This document shows positions 5,870-6,550 of a stretch of 6,550 bases of DNA, one piece after another; the first letter of the stretch is position 1, and the number at the start of each line of letters is the position of its first letter. The stretch lies in the NCBI GenBank assembly GCA_937911845.1, contig CALDQF010000218.1, positions 1-6,550 of the forward strand, read 5' to 3'. The position numbers and the translations under genes were made by a program. A model generated the notes under the pieces. It saw only the letters and a list, made by a program, of their open reading frames with translations, had not been told where the DNA came from and searched no databases. The DNA comes from an uncultured Phycisphaera sp. (GTDB lineage Bacteria > Planctomycetota > Phycisphaerae > Phycisphaerales > SM1A02).

Positions 5870-6550
5870 TCACCGATCATCGTGCGGCCATTCAGGTACG
5901 GCTGCAACGCTGCAGGGATTCGAATTCGTCCGTCCGCCTGTTGGTGCATTTCCAAAATCGGAATCAACACCCGAGGGCTCGCGGCCACCGTGTTGTTGAG
6001 CGCGAAGGGATGGCGGATGGTGCCCTCGGCGTCACGGTATCGAAGGTTCAGTCGACGGGTCTGGAAATCAGAAAGTCGTGAAGCCGAGTGCGTCTCACCC
6101 CAGTCACCACCCGGGCGGCCTTTCTCATCGAGTTCACCTCGACCAGGCATCCAACACTCGATGTCGGTCATGGCTTCATTCTTTTGCCCCAGGTCCCCCG
6201 TACAGCAATCAAGCAGCCGGTAAGGCAACTCCAACGCTTGGAGGAATCCTTCGACAAAACCCATCATCTTTTCATGCCAAGCGCGGTGCTCTTCGGCATC
6301 TGCGGCATGAATCACCACCTGCTCTACCTTGTCAAATTGGTGAATGCGATACAAACCAGCCGTATCACGACCCGCGGCACCCGCTTCTCGTCGGAAGCAC
6401 GTCGATCTTGTGGTGGCGGTGATGGGGAGCTGGTCGAGATCCAAAATCTCATCGGCGTACACCCCCATCAAGCCCACTTCACCGGTACCGGTGAGAAACA
6501 AGTCGTGGCCACCGCCACGTTCCTTTTCCGCAACGTGGTACGCCTGATCT
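5866..6550 (-). CDS. serS: Seryl-tRNA synthetase, C-terminal part (start lies beyond right edge)
   Basis: The enzyme charges tRNA-Ser with serine and also primes selenocysteine synthesis where that pathway exists. The window holds the last 227 residues of the class II catalytic core. The frame is open to the right edge, so an internal TTG at 6501 is not the start. In visible numbering, the serine-binding TxE appears as TGE (22-24), motif 2 is FRREAGAAGRDTAGLYRIHQFDKVE (arginines at 53-54, span 52-76), and the second serine-site block is ETHSASRLSDFQTRR (152-166). Motif 3 is LNNTVAASPRVLIPILE (184-200), with the key arginine kept. The usual bacterial form is NGSGLAVGR, so the glycines are replaced. 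A Gly/charged insertion of about 8-13 residues sits before the ETHS block. The N-terminal coiled-coil arm is off the window. The gene ends in TAA, overlapping the tilS stop by 4 nt. Confidence 0.95.
   Translation of the reverse strand, partial: DQAYHVAEKERGGGHDLFLTGTGEVGLMGVYADEILDLDQLPITATTRSTCFRREAGAAGRDTAGLYRIHQFDKVEQVVIHAADAEEHRAWHEKMMGFVEGFLQALELPYRLLDCCTGDLGQKNEAMTDIECWMPGRGELDEKGRPGGDWGETHSASRLSDFQTRRLNLRYRDAEGTIRHPFALNNTVAASPRVLIPILEMHQQADGRIRIPAALQPYLNGRTMIGD

Overview
The window looks like ordinary core chromosome from a planctomycete, most likely a Rhodopirellula-like member of the Pirellulaceae. This is an inference from several traits: moderately high GC in the genes, mostly weak or missing Shine-Dalgarno sequences, a probable TTG start on tilS, and a seryl-tRNA synthetase whose motif 3 departs from the usual bacterial consensus. 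No 16S rRNA, tRNA, CRISPR array, insertion sequence, prophage or plasmid function is visible.

Layout from left to right. (1) Positions 1-108, minus strand: the first 36 codons of a gene that runs off the left edge. It encodes a clear Sec signal peptide and has a strong Shine-Dalgarno sequence, so it is an exported protein of unknown function. (2) Positions 109-553: an AT-richer non-coding stretch. It is the 5' region of that gene and the region downstream of the next operon. (3) Positions 554-4878, minus strand: a compact four-gene cluster transcribed leftwards. In order of transcription it holds a 148-residue membrane-anchored protein of unknown function, a LemA family protein, an HtpX-like M48 zinc metalloprotease with a long C-terminal extension, and a ribonuclease D. 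The gaps are 75, 16 and 22 bp. (4) Positions 4925-5869, plus strand: tilS, tRNA(Ile)-lysidine synthase, divergent from the cluster. (5) Positions 5866-6550, minus strand: the C-terminal 227 residues of serS, seryl-tRNA synthetase, convergent with tilS. Their stop codons interlock over 4 bp.

How the genes fit together. LemA next to an M48 membrane protease is a recurring bacterial pairing, probably an envelope quality-control module. The small anchored protein upstream may belong to it. RNase D (3' processing and decay of tRNA and other RNAs), TilS (lysidine at tRNA-Ile C34) and SerRS (tRNA-Ser charging) form a loose tRNA-metabolism neighbourhood around that module. I do not see a convincing new multi-gene system. 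The points most worth a second look are the secreted-protein start at the left edge, the C-terminal extension of the M48 protease, the unrecognised 148-residue protein, and the motif 3 and insertion features of SerRS.
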